Shown one piece after another: positions 32,762 to 42,300 of a DNA stretch of 64,000 bases. The notes below the pieces were generated by a model. It saw nothing but the letters and a program-made list of their open reading frames with translations. It was not told the origin of the DNA and did no database searches. Within the stretch, counting starts at the first letter, position 1. Each line of letters starts with the position of its first letter. The DNA is from Aedes albopictus. Lineage: Eukaryota > Arthropoda > Insecta > Diptera > Culicidae. The translations under genes and the position numbers were made by a program. Where the stretch lies: NCBI RefSeq assembly GCF_035046485.1, contig NC_085138.1:10637823-10701822 (forward strand). Direction: 5' to 3'.

Positions 32762-33017
32762 GACAATGATTTTTCATTAGGGCCTAACTGATATTATCAA
32801 TTCATCTTTATCGATCCTCTTTTATCACACAATGTGCATTGAGTGGTTGAAATCCGTAGGGGACAGCTACATCTTGCTATATGAACAAGAAAAATAATGA
32901 TTAAATTTGTTTTGATAAAGTTATTAACGAAAAAGGAAATCAACAAAGAGAAATCGTTCAGATTTTCCACCATTCTGAAACTTATGCATGATGAGGGATG
33001 TCATCATGTGAATGCGA
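32762..33017. repeat. Repeat related to the MITE at 60278-60520
   Basis: CGACAATGATTTTTCATTAG, GGGCCTAACTGA, ATCGATCCT, TTATCACA-AATGTG-ATTGAG and CTACAT-TTGCTATA recur in the same order at 60270-60430. The right terminal repeat present in the other copy is missing here. Confidence 0.6.
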
Positions 33018-33189
33018 TAGGGGTAGGCGGGGCAATATGGACACCCTAAGGTTTTTGCCAACTTTACCTACCAAGATGTCAAAACAGTTTAGTTTTTTGA
33101 TACATGTATCCTTTTAAAGTCTATTGCATAAGAATGCTCACAAAGAAAAATGATTTTTGTAATTGCGTTGCGAATTCCCCTACTTTTCA

Positions 33190-33790
33190 CTCGCGGAAAC
33201 AATGTTAAAACGGCCTACTTTTCTTCACTGAAGCAAAGGTGCCGAAAAGTACTACTTTTCGGCACTCTTTAGAGTGCTGAAAAGTAGTACTTTTCGGCAC
33301 TTTTGCCAGCACACACTTTTTGTTAAGCACCGCTACTTTCGTAGATACAGTTGCTGCTTCTACATGCACTGAGCAGTTCGAATCCAAATCAGGACGATTC
33401 AGATTCTAATTTGAACTGCCAATCAGGCGTAGAAGCAGAAACTGAACCTACTTTTGCTTTTGCTTATGATGCTGCATGACGACGACGGGAGCTTGAAAAC
33501 TTGCGACAGTTGGCCTACCATAGCCTACCTGATCGAAGAAAATACTATTCACTACGTCCTGTCGCGCATGGAGGCTCGCACGTGGTTGCTGCTGTTACAC
33601 GTTTGTGTGGCTAGAGAGATTATACTTTACGGGTATTTTTGCAATTACAAAAAACTTTGTATGCAACGCGTTGCAAAACTCGATTTTTTCAGCACTCGTC
33701 GTATTTATCCAACTCGGCAAGCCTCGTTGGATAAACGTACAACTCGTGCTGAAAAAATCATCATTTTGCAACTTGTTGCATAAATAACTA
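33190..33790. mobile_element. Palindrome/hairpin element, copy 1
   Basis: The left part holds GGCCTACTTTTC followed by nested palindromes (GTGCCGAAAAGTACTACTTT and its partner, then GAGTGCTGAAAAGTAGTACT). The right part is a roughly 100-bp hairpin: arm AACTCGATTTTTTCAGCACT, loop TCGGCAAGCCTC, arm GTTGGATAAACGTACAACTC. The same layout occurs at 50690-51160. No coding frame of interest. Confidence 0.65.
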
Positions 33791-34309
33791 TTATCCACTT
33801 CAAAAAATGTTATGAAAATGTAAGTTTTTCATGACCGTCTTCAAGCATACGGGGCAGAATGGACACCCCCATGGGGCAATATGGACACCATGAGACTTTT
33901 ACGAATTTCGTACATTATTTAAAGTCATTTTCATTTCATTACAAAACAACTATTATGGATGAATAATACGCCGAAGTAGTTCATTTTTGTCCAGTTAATT
34001 TAACCCTTTGGAGCCGGAGGGGTCATATATGACCTCAACATAGAAACGACTGTATAAATTCACCCATTCGATAAAACAGAATGCTGTCTTCGGCAAAGTT
34101 GTTGCAAATTGAGTCCTCTATTAGGGAAAAATGGGGATATTTGTATTTGGGACTTCATTGATAACCTAGAACATCCTGAACACCATGAAAATTGCAAAAA
34201 CGAAATAATTGACATACCAGTTGCCCTAAAAGCTGAATTTGGATGTGGGTATGGTGTATATGTATCCATTTAGCCTTTATCAAGAATATCAAAAGGTATT
34301 TTATATTCT

Positions 34310-35400
34310 GGGATGTTCTAGGTGTTCCAAACTGTCCTTTGGTGAAGTCCTTCAAATCTACAAGAATAATTTTATGTATTTTCGCCACAATTAATAGCAT
34401 TGCATAACCTACTGAGATCCGTAAAGCTCTTGACATCTACTATGTCATTTATAGACACTATAGGGATATTCCAGATCAGCCAAACTACCATGGAGTTCAG
34501 GACTTCAGGTCTACACTCGTAACAGTATCCATATCTGTTATACTGAAAAACGCTGCATAATCAACTGCAGTTACTGGAACAATCTGAAGTCTACTAGCTT
34601 ATTATAAACCTTTGGGACATCTAGGGTCGTCCAAACTGTTCTATAATAAAGTCCTTCAAATCTACAAGAACAACTATATGTGTTTTCACCATATATAATA
34701 GTATTGTACAATCTGCAGGGGTCCGCGGAGCTCTTGAAATCTCAAATGTCATTCAGAGACACTACAGGGATATTCCAGGTCAGCCAAACTACATTGGAGT
34801 TCAAGACTTCAGGTCTACACTCGTAACAACAGCTATATATGTTATACTGAGTAACATTGCATATTTATCCGTGGTAACTGAACCAATCTAAAGTCATTTT
34901 TTTTTATTATAACCCTTTGGGGCATTCAGATTCGTCCAAACTGTTCTATAATGAAGTCCTGTAAATCTACAAGAATAACTTTATGTGTTTTGCCATAAAT
35001 AATAATATTGCACAACCTACTGGAATTCGCGAAACTCTTGAAATCTCAAATGTCATTTAGAGACACTACAGGGATATTCCAGGTCAGCCAAACTACCTTG
35101 GAGTTCAGGTTTTCAGGTCTACACTCGTAACAGTATCCATATTTGTTATATTGAGTAACGCTGCATAATCAACCGCAGTTACTGCAGCAATCTGAAGTCT
35201 ACTTTTTTGTAATAAACCTTTGGGATTTTCACGGTCGTCCAAACTGTTCTATAATGAAGTCCTTCAAATCTTCAAGAAAAACTTCATTTGTTTTCACCAT
35301 AACAAATAGCATAGCATAATGTGCTGAGATCCATGAAGCTCTTGAAATCTTAAATGTCATTTAGAGACACTTGGGAATGTTCCTTCCAAGTCAGCCGAAC
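34310..35400 (-). repeat. 152-bp satellite, left arm (304-bp dimers)
   Basis: The word CCAAACT (last copy CCGAACT) starts at 34327, 34480, 34631, 34784, 34936, 35088, 35239 and 35395, spacing 151-156 bp. Alternate monomers form two diverged types (TCGTCCAAACTGTTCTATAA versus GTCAGCCAAACTACCWTGGA), so the true repeat is a dimer of about 304 bp. Confidence 0.9.
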
Positions 35401-36592
35401 TATCAGAAGACTTGCTGGGCATGATAGATTACAAATCGCAGCTTTGTATAATGAAAGCAGTTACCGATACACCCATAGACTTTAGCATCTAAACTCAAGA
35501 ACAGTTTGGATGACCAAGGATATCCCGACTGATCTGATACTGTTTATTGAACTTTCAGAAGATTTATTTCACATGATAGATTACAAATCGTAGCTTTGTG
35601 TAAAGAAAGAAATTTCCGTTACACCCGCAGACTTTAGGATTTAAACTCAAGAACAGTTTGGATGACCTAGGATACCTCGACTGATCTGATACTGTCTATA
35701 GAACTTGCAGAATACTGACTGGACATGATGGATTACAAACCGTAGCTTTGTATAATGAAAGAAGTTACCGTTACACCCGCAGACTTTAGGATCTAAACTC
35801 AAGAACAGTTTGGATGACCTAGGATATTCCTACTGATCTGATACTGTCTATTTACCTTTCAGAAGACTTGCTGGACATGATAGATTACAAATCACAGCTT
35901 TGTATAATGGAAGCAGTTACCGTTACACACATAAACTTTAGGATCTAAACTCAAGAACAGTTTGGATGACCTAGGATATCTCGACTTATCTGATACTATC
36001 TATTGAACTTTCAGAAGACTTACTGGGTATGATAGATTACAAATTGTAGCTTTGTATAATGAAAGCAGTTACCGTTACACCCATAGACTTAAGGATCTAA
36101 ACTCAAGGACAGTTTGGATGACCTAGGATATCTCGGCTGATCTGATACTGTCTATTGAACTCTCAGATGATTTACTAGACATGATAGATTACAACTCGTA
36201 GCTTTGTATAATGAAAGCAGTTACCGTTACCCCCATAGACTTTAGGATCTAAACTTAAGGACAGTTTGGATGACCTAGGATATCCCTACTGATATGATAT
36301 TGTCTATTTACCTTTCAGAAAACTTGCTGGACATGATGGATTACAAATCGTAGCTTTGTATAATGAAAGCTGTTATCGTTACACCGTAGACTTTAGGATC
36401 TAAACTCAAGAACAGTTTGGATGACCTAGGATACCCCGACTGATCTGATACTGTCTATTGAATTTTCAGAAGACTTACTGGACATGATAGATTACAAATC
36501 GTAGCTTTGCATAATGAAAGCATTTACCGTTACACCCATAGACTTAAGAATCTAAACTCAAGAATAGTTTGGATGACCTAGGATGTCCAGAA
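35401..36592 (+). repeat. 152-bp satellite, right arm (inverted monomers)
   Basis: ACAGTTTGGA (last copy ATAGTTTGGA) starts at 35501, 35653, 35805, 35957, 36109, 36261, 36412 and 36564, spacing 152 bp in six of seven intervals. Units include GATTACAAATCGTAGCTTTG, TAATGAAAGCAGTTACCGTT and GATGACCTAGGATATCTCGA. The reverse complement aligns with the left-arm monomers (GGATATCCTAGGTCATCCAA against GGATATTCCAGGTCAGCCAA). Confidence 0.92.
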
Positions 36593-37313
36593 AAAATATT
36601 CCGCATAATATTCTACCGTTTTTATACTATTGAATACCAAAACTACAGAAAAACGTAGAAAAAACTCCAGAATAACGCTTGGAAAAAATCCGGCTTGAGG
36701 GTTAAATTCAGGCTGTTTTGGATAAAGCTTCGTTTTTGTCGGCATGTACAGCTGTGCCTAGAACAACTATTTTCCACTGCTGTCGTTTTTTGACCAATTT
36801 GTTTCACCCTATGGTTACTATAGTGAACATTTAACCGAAAATATACTGAAATCGAAGAATTTGGTTGGTTTGTGATTTAGGTTATCTTTTTCCCTTGCCG
36901 CTTCTTCCGAAATGGTAAGTGTCCATTTTGCCCCGGCAGCAGAAGATATTTCCAAACTTGATTTTTGATATAATAAAGAAGAAAATATAAACATGTTAAG
37001 CATGTAGAACAGCAAAACTACTTGCATATGTTCTAGAAATATCAGGTTTTAATCGAACTGCAATAAATTAATCACTAAATCTTATTTTAGATAGTGTGAA
37101 AATTATAATTTCCATGCACAAAAAACGGAGGACGCAACTTTTTCGTGCAAAATCAAGTATAATTTTAATTTCAAATGTTTCTTTCCTGAAACTACGTTTT
37201 AGACAAATGGACTATATTATCCATTCATTAAAAGTTCAAAAAAGTTCGCATATCTAAAAATATTGAGGGTGTTCATTCTGCCCCGGGTGTCCATATTGCC
37301 CCGCCTACCCCTA

Positions 37314-37903
37314 TGTGTTGTGCTGTTAGCAATACTTATTTTTCAGTGAATTCAAAACACAAATTTAATCAGTTTTTTTTTCTCCATTTCTGGTTTAGCC
37401 TTTATTTGTTTCTACGCCCATTTCGCAAAGTAGGTATAAACACATTCGATAATGCTGTTTCATTCGTTCCGCGTTTTTTAGCCATTTCATTCTACGCTTC
37501 AATACTGCTCATCTCATCAGCTAGTACCTATAACGACCTTGTCAAAGATTTATGACGCTCTTGATAAAGCTGTGGCTAGAAGCTATTTCTTTCAAGCTTC
37601 CGGTTGCATCAGTCTAAGAAACTAAAAACAAATCACACAATACATGGCTTGAGATGCAGGCGAAATCATTAATGGTGTCGTCGATGCAGGAGATAAAATT
37701 TGACATAAACATAACAAGTATCGTAAAAAAAAACAAATAAAACACTAAGCTAAATAGTAGGAATGTAAATCAGGTATGCCGAAATGCTGAAGCTTCGAAA
37801 GCTACTATAATATGTATACTTTTTTTTCTAGGAGGTGATGGACTGTTGATAATACTTCCAAGAGGGATAACTTAAGTGTAGCTTTTTAGTCGTGAAGAGA
37901 TTA
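37314..37903. other. Downstream flank of golgin gene
   Basis: No gene was seen. A minus-strand AATAAA (TTTATT at 37401-37406 on the + strand) could serve as a polyadenylation signal for golgin transcripts or for the exon at 37904-38116; this is speculative. Confidence 0.35.
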
Positions 37904-38116
37904 CTACATTTTGTTTATGATATAGTGTTGTCTGGAGCTAGGTATTTGATTATGTTTCAGTTTTTGTGCTTGAAATAATTGAAATTTCAGTATTTTTATA
38001 TCTTCTTGCAACTCTTTTTTTTCATGTATTGCCATCATACTTAACTGCATATATAGTTTTAATTCTTGTGTAAGAGAGCCGGGAAGAATAGACATTGCAA
38101 CAGATTTGGGTAGACT
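37904..38116 (-). CDS. Coding-like terminal exon, unknown coiled-coil protein
   Basis: After an acceptor-like GTTTTTAG (ending 38117) one frame reads SLPKSVAMSILPGSLTQELK, LYMQLSMMAIHEKKELQEDI, KILKFQLFQAQKLKHNQI and a polar tail to a TAG at 37904-37906, 70 residues in all. Composition is amphipathic and protein-like. The exon enters in phase 0, the phase left by two golgin exons (38814 and 38392), and begins only 57 bp after the golgin stop. It may be an alternative last exon of golgin-97 lacking the end of GRIP, or the last exon of another gene. Family not recognised. Confidence 0.45.
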   Translation of the reverse strand, partial: SLPKSVAMSILPGSLTQELKLYMQLSMMAIHEKKELQEDIKILKFQLFQAQKLKHNQIPSSRQHYIINKM

Positions 38117-38173
38117 CTAAAAACCTATGTAGAAATATTCCGATCACTGACTCTTGTGTTGGGTATTGTTATC

Positions 38174-39377
38174 TTAACTTGGTGGTATCGTTGACAGGGA
38201 GATCTGAGAATGCTGACCACGTCGGCTGCCGAACCAGCTCATCTTCCACGTGAGCGTGTTCTGGAGAAGTTTCTCCTCCTCGTAGGACAGCTGAAGCAGC
38301 GTTGCCACGGCTTTGACAAGTTGTCGCGCTTCCACCTGTTGGAAAAACAATAGTTGATGATTGCGAAGTTTAAAAACTGTAAGCCACGGACCTCTCGACT
38401 AGTGAGAAATTTTATTATCACATGTTTTAAATAGCGAAAATTCACTTCATCCATGACGATCGTCCCACTGCTGGCTTTCTGGGTGCCGTTTTGATCGGCG
38501 TGGGGATTAGTGGCGACGCTATTGTTACTAATATGGCTACTATTACTACAGTTGTTACTACTAGCGTGACTAATGGCACCGTTTTGCTGTTTGGGTCCAG
38601 CAGGTTCCTGTTTTTCCCTCGAGTTGGCCCGTTCGTAGATGTGATCGGGATATTTGGAATGTGGTGAGAGCGTTGTGGTATTGTTGTTATTATTGTTTAT
38701 CTCCTCCTGTAGAGTTTTCTTCATGTCGACTAGCCGTTGGTTTAGGATTTTTATGATCTGTTGGTAAGAGGTTACATTTATTTTCTAACTTTTTTGAATG
38801 ATTTTTAAAATACCTTATTTTTATCGATCAGTTCCGCGTGTAGGCTATCTAGCGAAGCAAGTTTCGCATTTTGTTCGAGATTGGTGCTCATCAACTCGTC
38901 GATTTGCTTGCGAAGCTCGTTAACGGTGTTCAATCTGAAATGTTAACAAGTATTCATCATAAGGTATCTAAAACAACTCATGGAATCAAGTTATTACTTT
39001 TTATCTAACTCCCTTTGCAGTAGAGTCGCCCTCTCGTGCAGTTCTTGTGATTCTTCCTGTTCTTGTCGAAGCTCCGTTCGCAAAATCTCCTCTTTCTGAG
39101 AGATTTCCGCATTTTTCATCAATATCGACAGTTTTTCTTGTTTCTCCCTTAAATTGATACAAATCTCCATTAAAATTGAATAAACACTTTTCATCAATGA
39201 TGATCGTTCTTACATCGACAGTTGCCCATCCAGTGCACGCACGCTATCCTCCAGTTGCAAGATCTGCGATTTGTACGAGTTCATGGACCGATCGGAGCCT
39301 TCCAGTGATTCCAGTAACCTCTGCTCGGTTTCGGTGAGATTGGTTTTGATGTTGTTCATCTCTCCCTGAAGTTGTTC
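38174..39377 (-). CDS. GOLGA1: Golgin-97 exons 4-8 (C-terminal half with GRIP)
   Basis: Five exons are separated by four introns of 56-66 bp. Exon 4 is 39214-39377, exon 5 38998-39147, exon 6 38814-38934, exon 7 38392-38757 and exon 8 38174-38335. The GRIP domain is split between exons 7 and 8 at FLTSRE/VEARQLV. The tail after WFGS is short (about 20 residues), as in other golgin-97 proteins. The stop TAA is at 38174-38176. Confidence 0.95.
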
Positions 39378-42300
39378 CTGTACAATAGAAAGAATCGTAA
39401 ACGTTAGATTTCGAACGTCCTGTACTTACTATCATTCTCAGACCGCGCGGCGTTTGAAAAGTGTTGTCTGTTACTTGTAGGCTGACACCTAGTAAGCGCT
39501 TGACAAAGCAAATTGTGGTTAGCATTGGACGATTTCTAGTTTTCCAAGTGAAAGTTCCGTTTGTCTATGATATAAATATTTTAACAAAGAAAGAAATATT
39601 TTTTTCATAACCTCAATTAGTCACAAGTGACTTGACGGGCTTGGTGGTCTAGTGGCTACCGCTTCTGATTCGTAAGCAGAAGGTCATGGGTTCAATCCCT
39701 GGCCCGTCCCTTTTCATCCTACTTTGTATCTTTCTATCCACTTCACAGCACAGTGTATATAACGCCTACAAGTTATGCAACCAAAGCGTGCTGTGCCGCT
39801 TGACCTTATTCACCTCATTCACCACACAATCTATCACCTTACGAACACTATAAATAACCCCCTATCCATGGATCGCATCACCGACCCAACGGTGACTCCC
39901 AGATCTTCCATCCTTTCCGTCTAACAAATTCCCCAGTCCATGCTGGATGTGGGGATGCAGAGGTGATCTCGGTCTTTAGTAGCAACAACCAGCACACTCT
40001 AACATTCCTTTCCCTTCCCAACTGACTATAGGGACGTGGCCGGCGCCGGTATTGATCCAAAATGTATGAGCTGCTAGAATTGCACTTTGAGAATAAGTGG
40101 AGTGTCCCAGCCCTTATTCATTTGGATCTCAGTGCAATTGGTACCAGCTCAGATCAATAACGGAGTAGCAACCATTGACATGTATAGTCAGATTTGATCG
40201 TTTTTGATCGATCGAACCTCAATTAGTCACAAGTGGATATCGATATCAACTATTTTATTTGCCAAAATTCGTCCAGACTTTGATGTTAGCGCCACGGTTG
40301 GCTCTGAAGTCAATAATGTCGTAGAAGTGTCGTCCATCAATCAGAACAATTCTCGGATATTTTTTCAAAACGACGTATTATACACGCAAATCCTATGTTG
40401 ATACGTCGTTTTGAAAAAGTATCCGAGAATTAGTGATTCCGTCTGCTGTGGTGGAAGCTGGTGCTGTATGGACAAACAAATTCTCGGGAGCGACGAAATA
40501 AGTTGCTGCTCCTAGCCTATATGAGCGTTTAAGTCTCCAATGATGATTGGTGGCTAGGGCACCCATAGCAGGTATGTATGTTCTCGTTGGAAGTGCTTGT
40601 GGAATGCATCTCCGTCAAATAATTACTCTGTAATTGCATAGGGTGCCGAAGCACTTGGGCCAAAGTCCAAATTAAGTCGTCGAACCACTTGGGCAGTAGC
40701 TGGTATTTTAGGCATTTTCCGTTGTAACTCAGTCAATTCCAAACCAATTGACTTAAGTTTTTGTTCGTGGCTAGATACTAAACGTATATCACTGTGTGTG
40801 AAAATATATGTCAATTGGTTCAAAATTGACAGAGTTACAGCGCAAAAGTGTCCAAAATAGAAGCCCTACCAAGATAATGCCACTTTCTTATCTTGTGGTA
40901 GACACGATGATTCTCTACACCCTAAAATGTCTCTAGAGAAGGCAAAAAACTTGTGTAAAATAATAAATTTCTGATCATCTAGGACATACCATATCCAACC
41001 TTTACAACCACTATCGTATCAGATAATGTCTTCCTTCAGCAATTCGTGCTGCCATCTTTCGAGAAATTCCTGCTAGGATTTCTCTGGAGACAAGGATTAC
41101 TCAAGGAACCCCTCATGGGATTCTTCTTCGGTAATTGTAATTGGAATTCGTCCAGGAACTTCAGCTATGGGATTCCTTAAGCCACGGTTTCCCAATCTTT
41201 GTTTCACGACCCCCCAGCTGCTTGAAGGCACGCTGCGATAGTTCTACGAAAAGCGGGGTCACGAAAGCCAAGGCTGGGAAGCTGCCAGTTATTACAATTC
41301 CTCCGAAAATCTACTGCAGTGATCCCTTCGGGATTTTGTTTAGGGATCTCTCTAGAGATTACTCCAAGGATTCCTTCAGAAATTTCCGTTGGGATTCTTT
41401 CAGGGATTTCCTTAAAAGATTCCTAGATTCCCAAGTAATCAAGCTTAAGAGTGGTTTGTTCATTTGTTGCACAGTATGTTATTACAGGTATACCTTGACT
41501 TAGTAGACTCTCGATTTTATGTACATTTTTAAATGGTTAAATTTTTAATATATTCAATCAGTTTAAAACATGCAGTTTGTATTATGATGACTTATAATGC
41601 AAGGGTTTTCAGCTCTTTGACACACGGAACACTTCATACCAATAAATTGATTTGTAGAGCACCCATGATAGCACCAACGCATACATCATGATATGCTTAG
41701 TTTTAAACATTTACCCTAATCTCATCTTTCTGATTTCATTTTTTATTTATAAACATCTCTCGCTTCGTAGATGATCACGATGAGCGGAGTCCATGGGGTG
41801 ATTCTCTGACGATATTTTTTTTACAGATCCCTCAGCAATGATAACATTTTTGGCGGATGCATGCAAACTACCCATTCGCTAGACTTTTCCTTAAAGCTTT
41901 CAAACAATTTTCTTTCAAGCTTTCTTATGACTTCCTCACCGTTGTTGTTGGTAGATGCCTTATACTATCTTGACGTGTACTCAGCTAATTGACAGGCAGT
42001 TTACTGACAAGATGTGTGATAAATTGTTTCTAATGCTTTCATGGTAAAACCAGAGCTGGTTTGTCTAGGTTCACCGAATATAGCACCCTTTTATTGGTAC
42101 ATTGCCATGAATGAATTCCTGGAGGAATCTTTGAAGAAACCGGTTGAGCGATTCCTGAAGGAACTGCTGACACAACTTTTTAAGAATCCATGGAAACCAT
42201 TGCTGAAATAATTTCTGAAGTAGTTCTAGAAATCAAAGTTGTAAAATGTAACGGAAACGTTAAAATATTCGTGACATTTTCCAATTCTACCACTTCTAAT

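Larger units (their letters stand above)
34004..36701. mobile_element. TTAA-flanked foldback element with inverted satellite arms
   Basis: The termini CCCTTTGGAGCCGGA and its partner (reverse complement CCCTCAAGCCGGAT) sit between TTAA at 34000-34003 and 36702-36705. Nearly all the interior is a 152-bp satellite: eight monomers in one orientation on the left and eight inverted on the right. The element is therefore a giant foldback about a centre near 35.4 kb. No transposase was seen. The TTAA target and CCC-start ends suggest piggyBac mobilisation. Confidence 0.8.
33020..37311. mobile_element. 4.3-kb TIR element with TA target, carrying nested elements
   Basis: A perfect 27-bp inverted repeat (33020-33046 and 37285-37311, outer end GGGGTAGGCGGGGCAATATG) is flanked by TA at 33018-33019 and 37312-37313. 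The word GGGGCARWATGGACAC also occurs just inside, at 33850-33890 and inverted at 36915-36930 and 37271-37281. No transposase was seen. It encloses a hairpin element (33190-33790) and a TTAA-flanked foldback element (34004-36701). TA target suggests the Tc1/mariner-type group or a relative. Confidence 0.82.

Noticed and set aside
35401..36592. CRISPR-like regular spacing
   Set aside because: The whole 152-bp unit is repeated, with no unique spacers; this is a satellite in a eukaryotic genome.
39634..39710. tRNA gene with perfect acceptor pairing
   Set aside because: The tRNA-like part is the head of a SINE with long target duplications and a second copy at 4263-4339; the anticodon arm is irregular.
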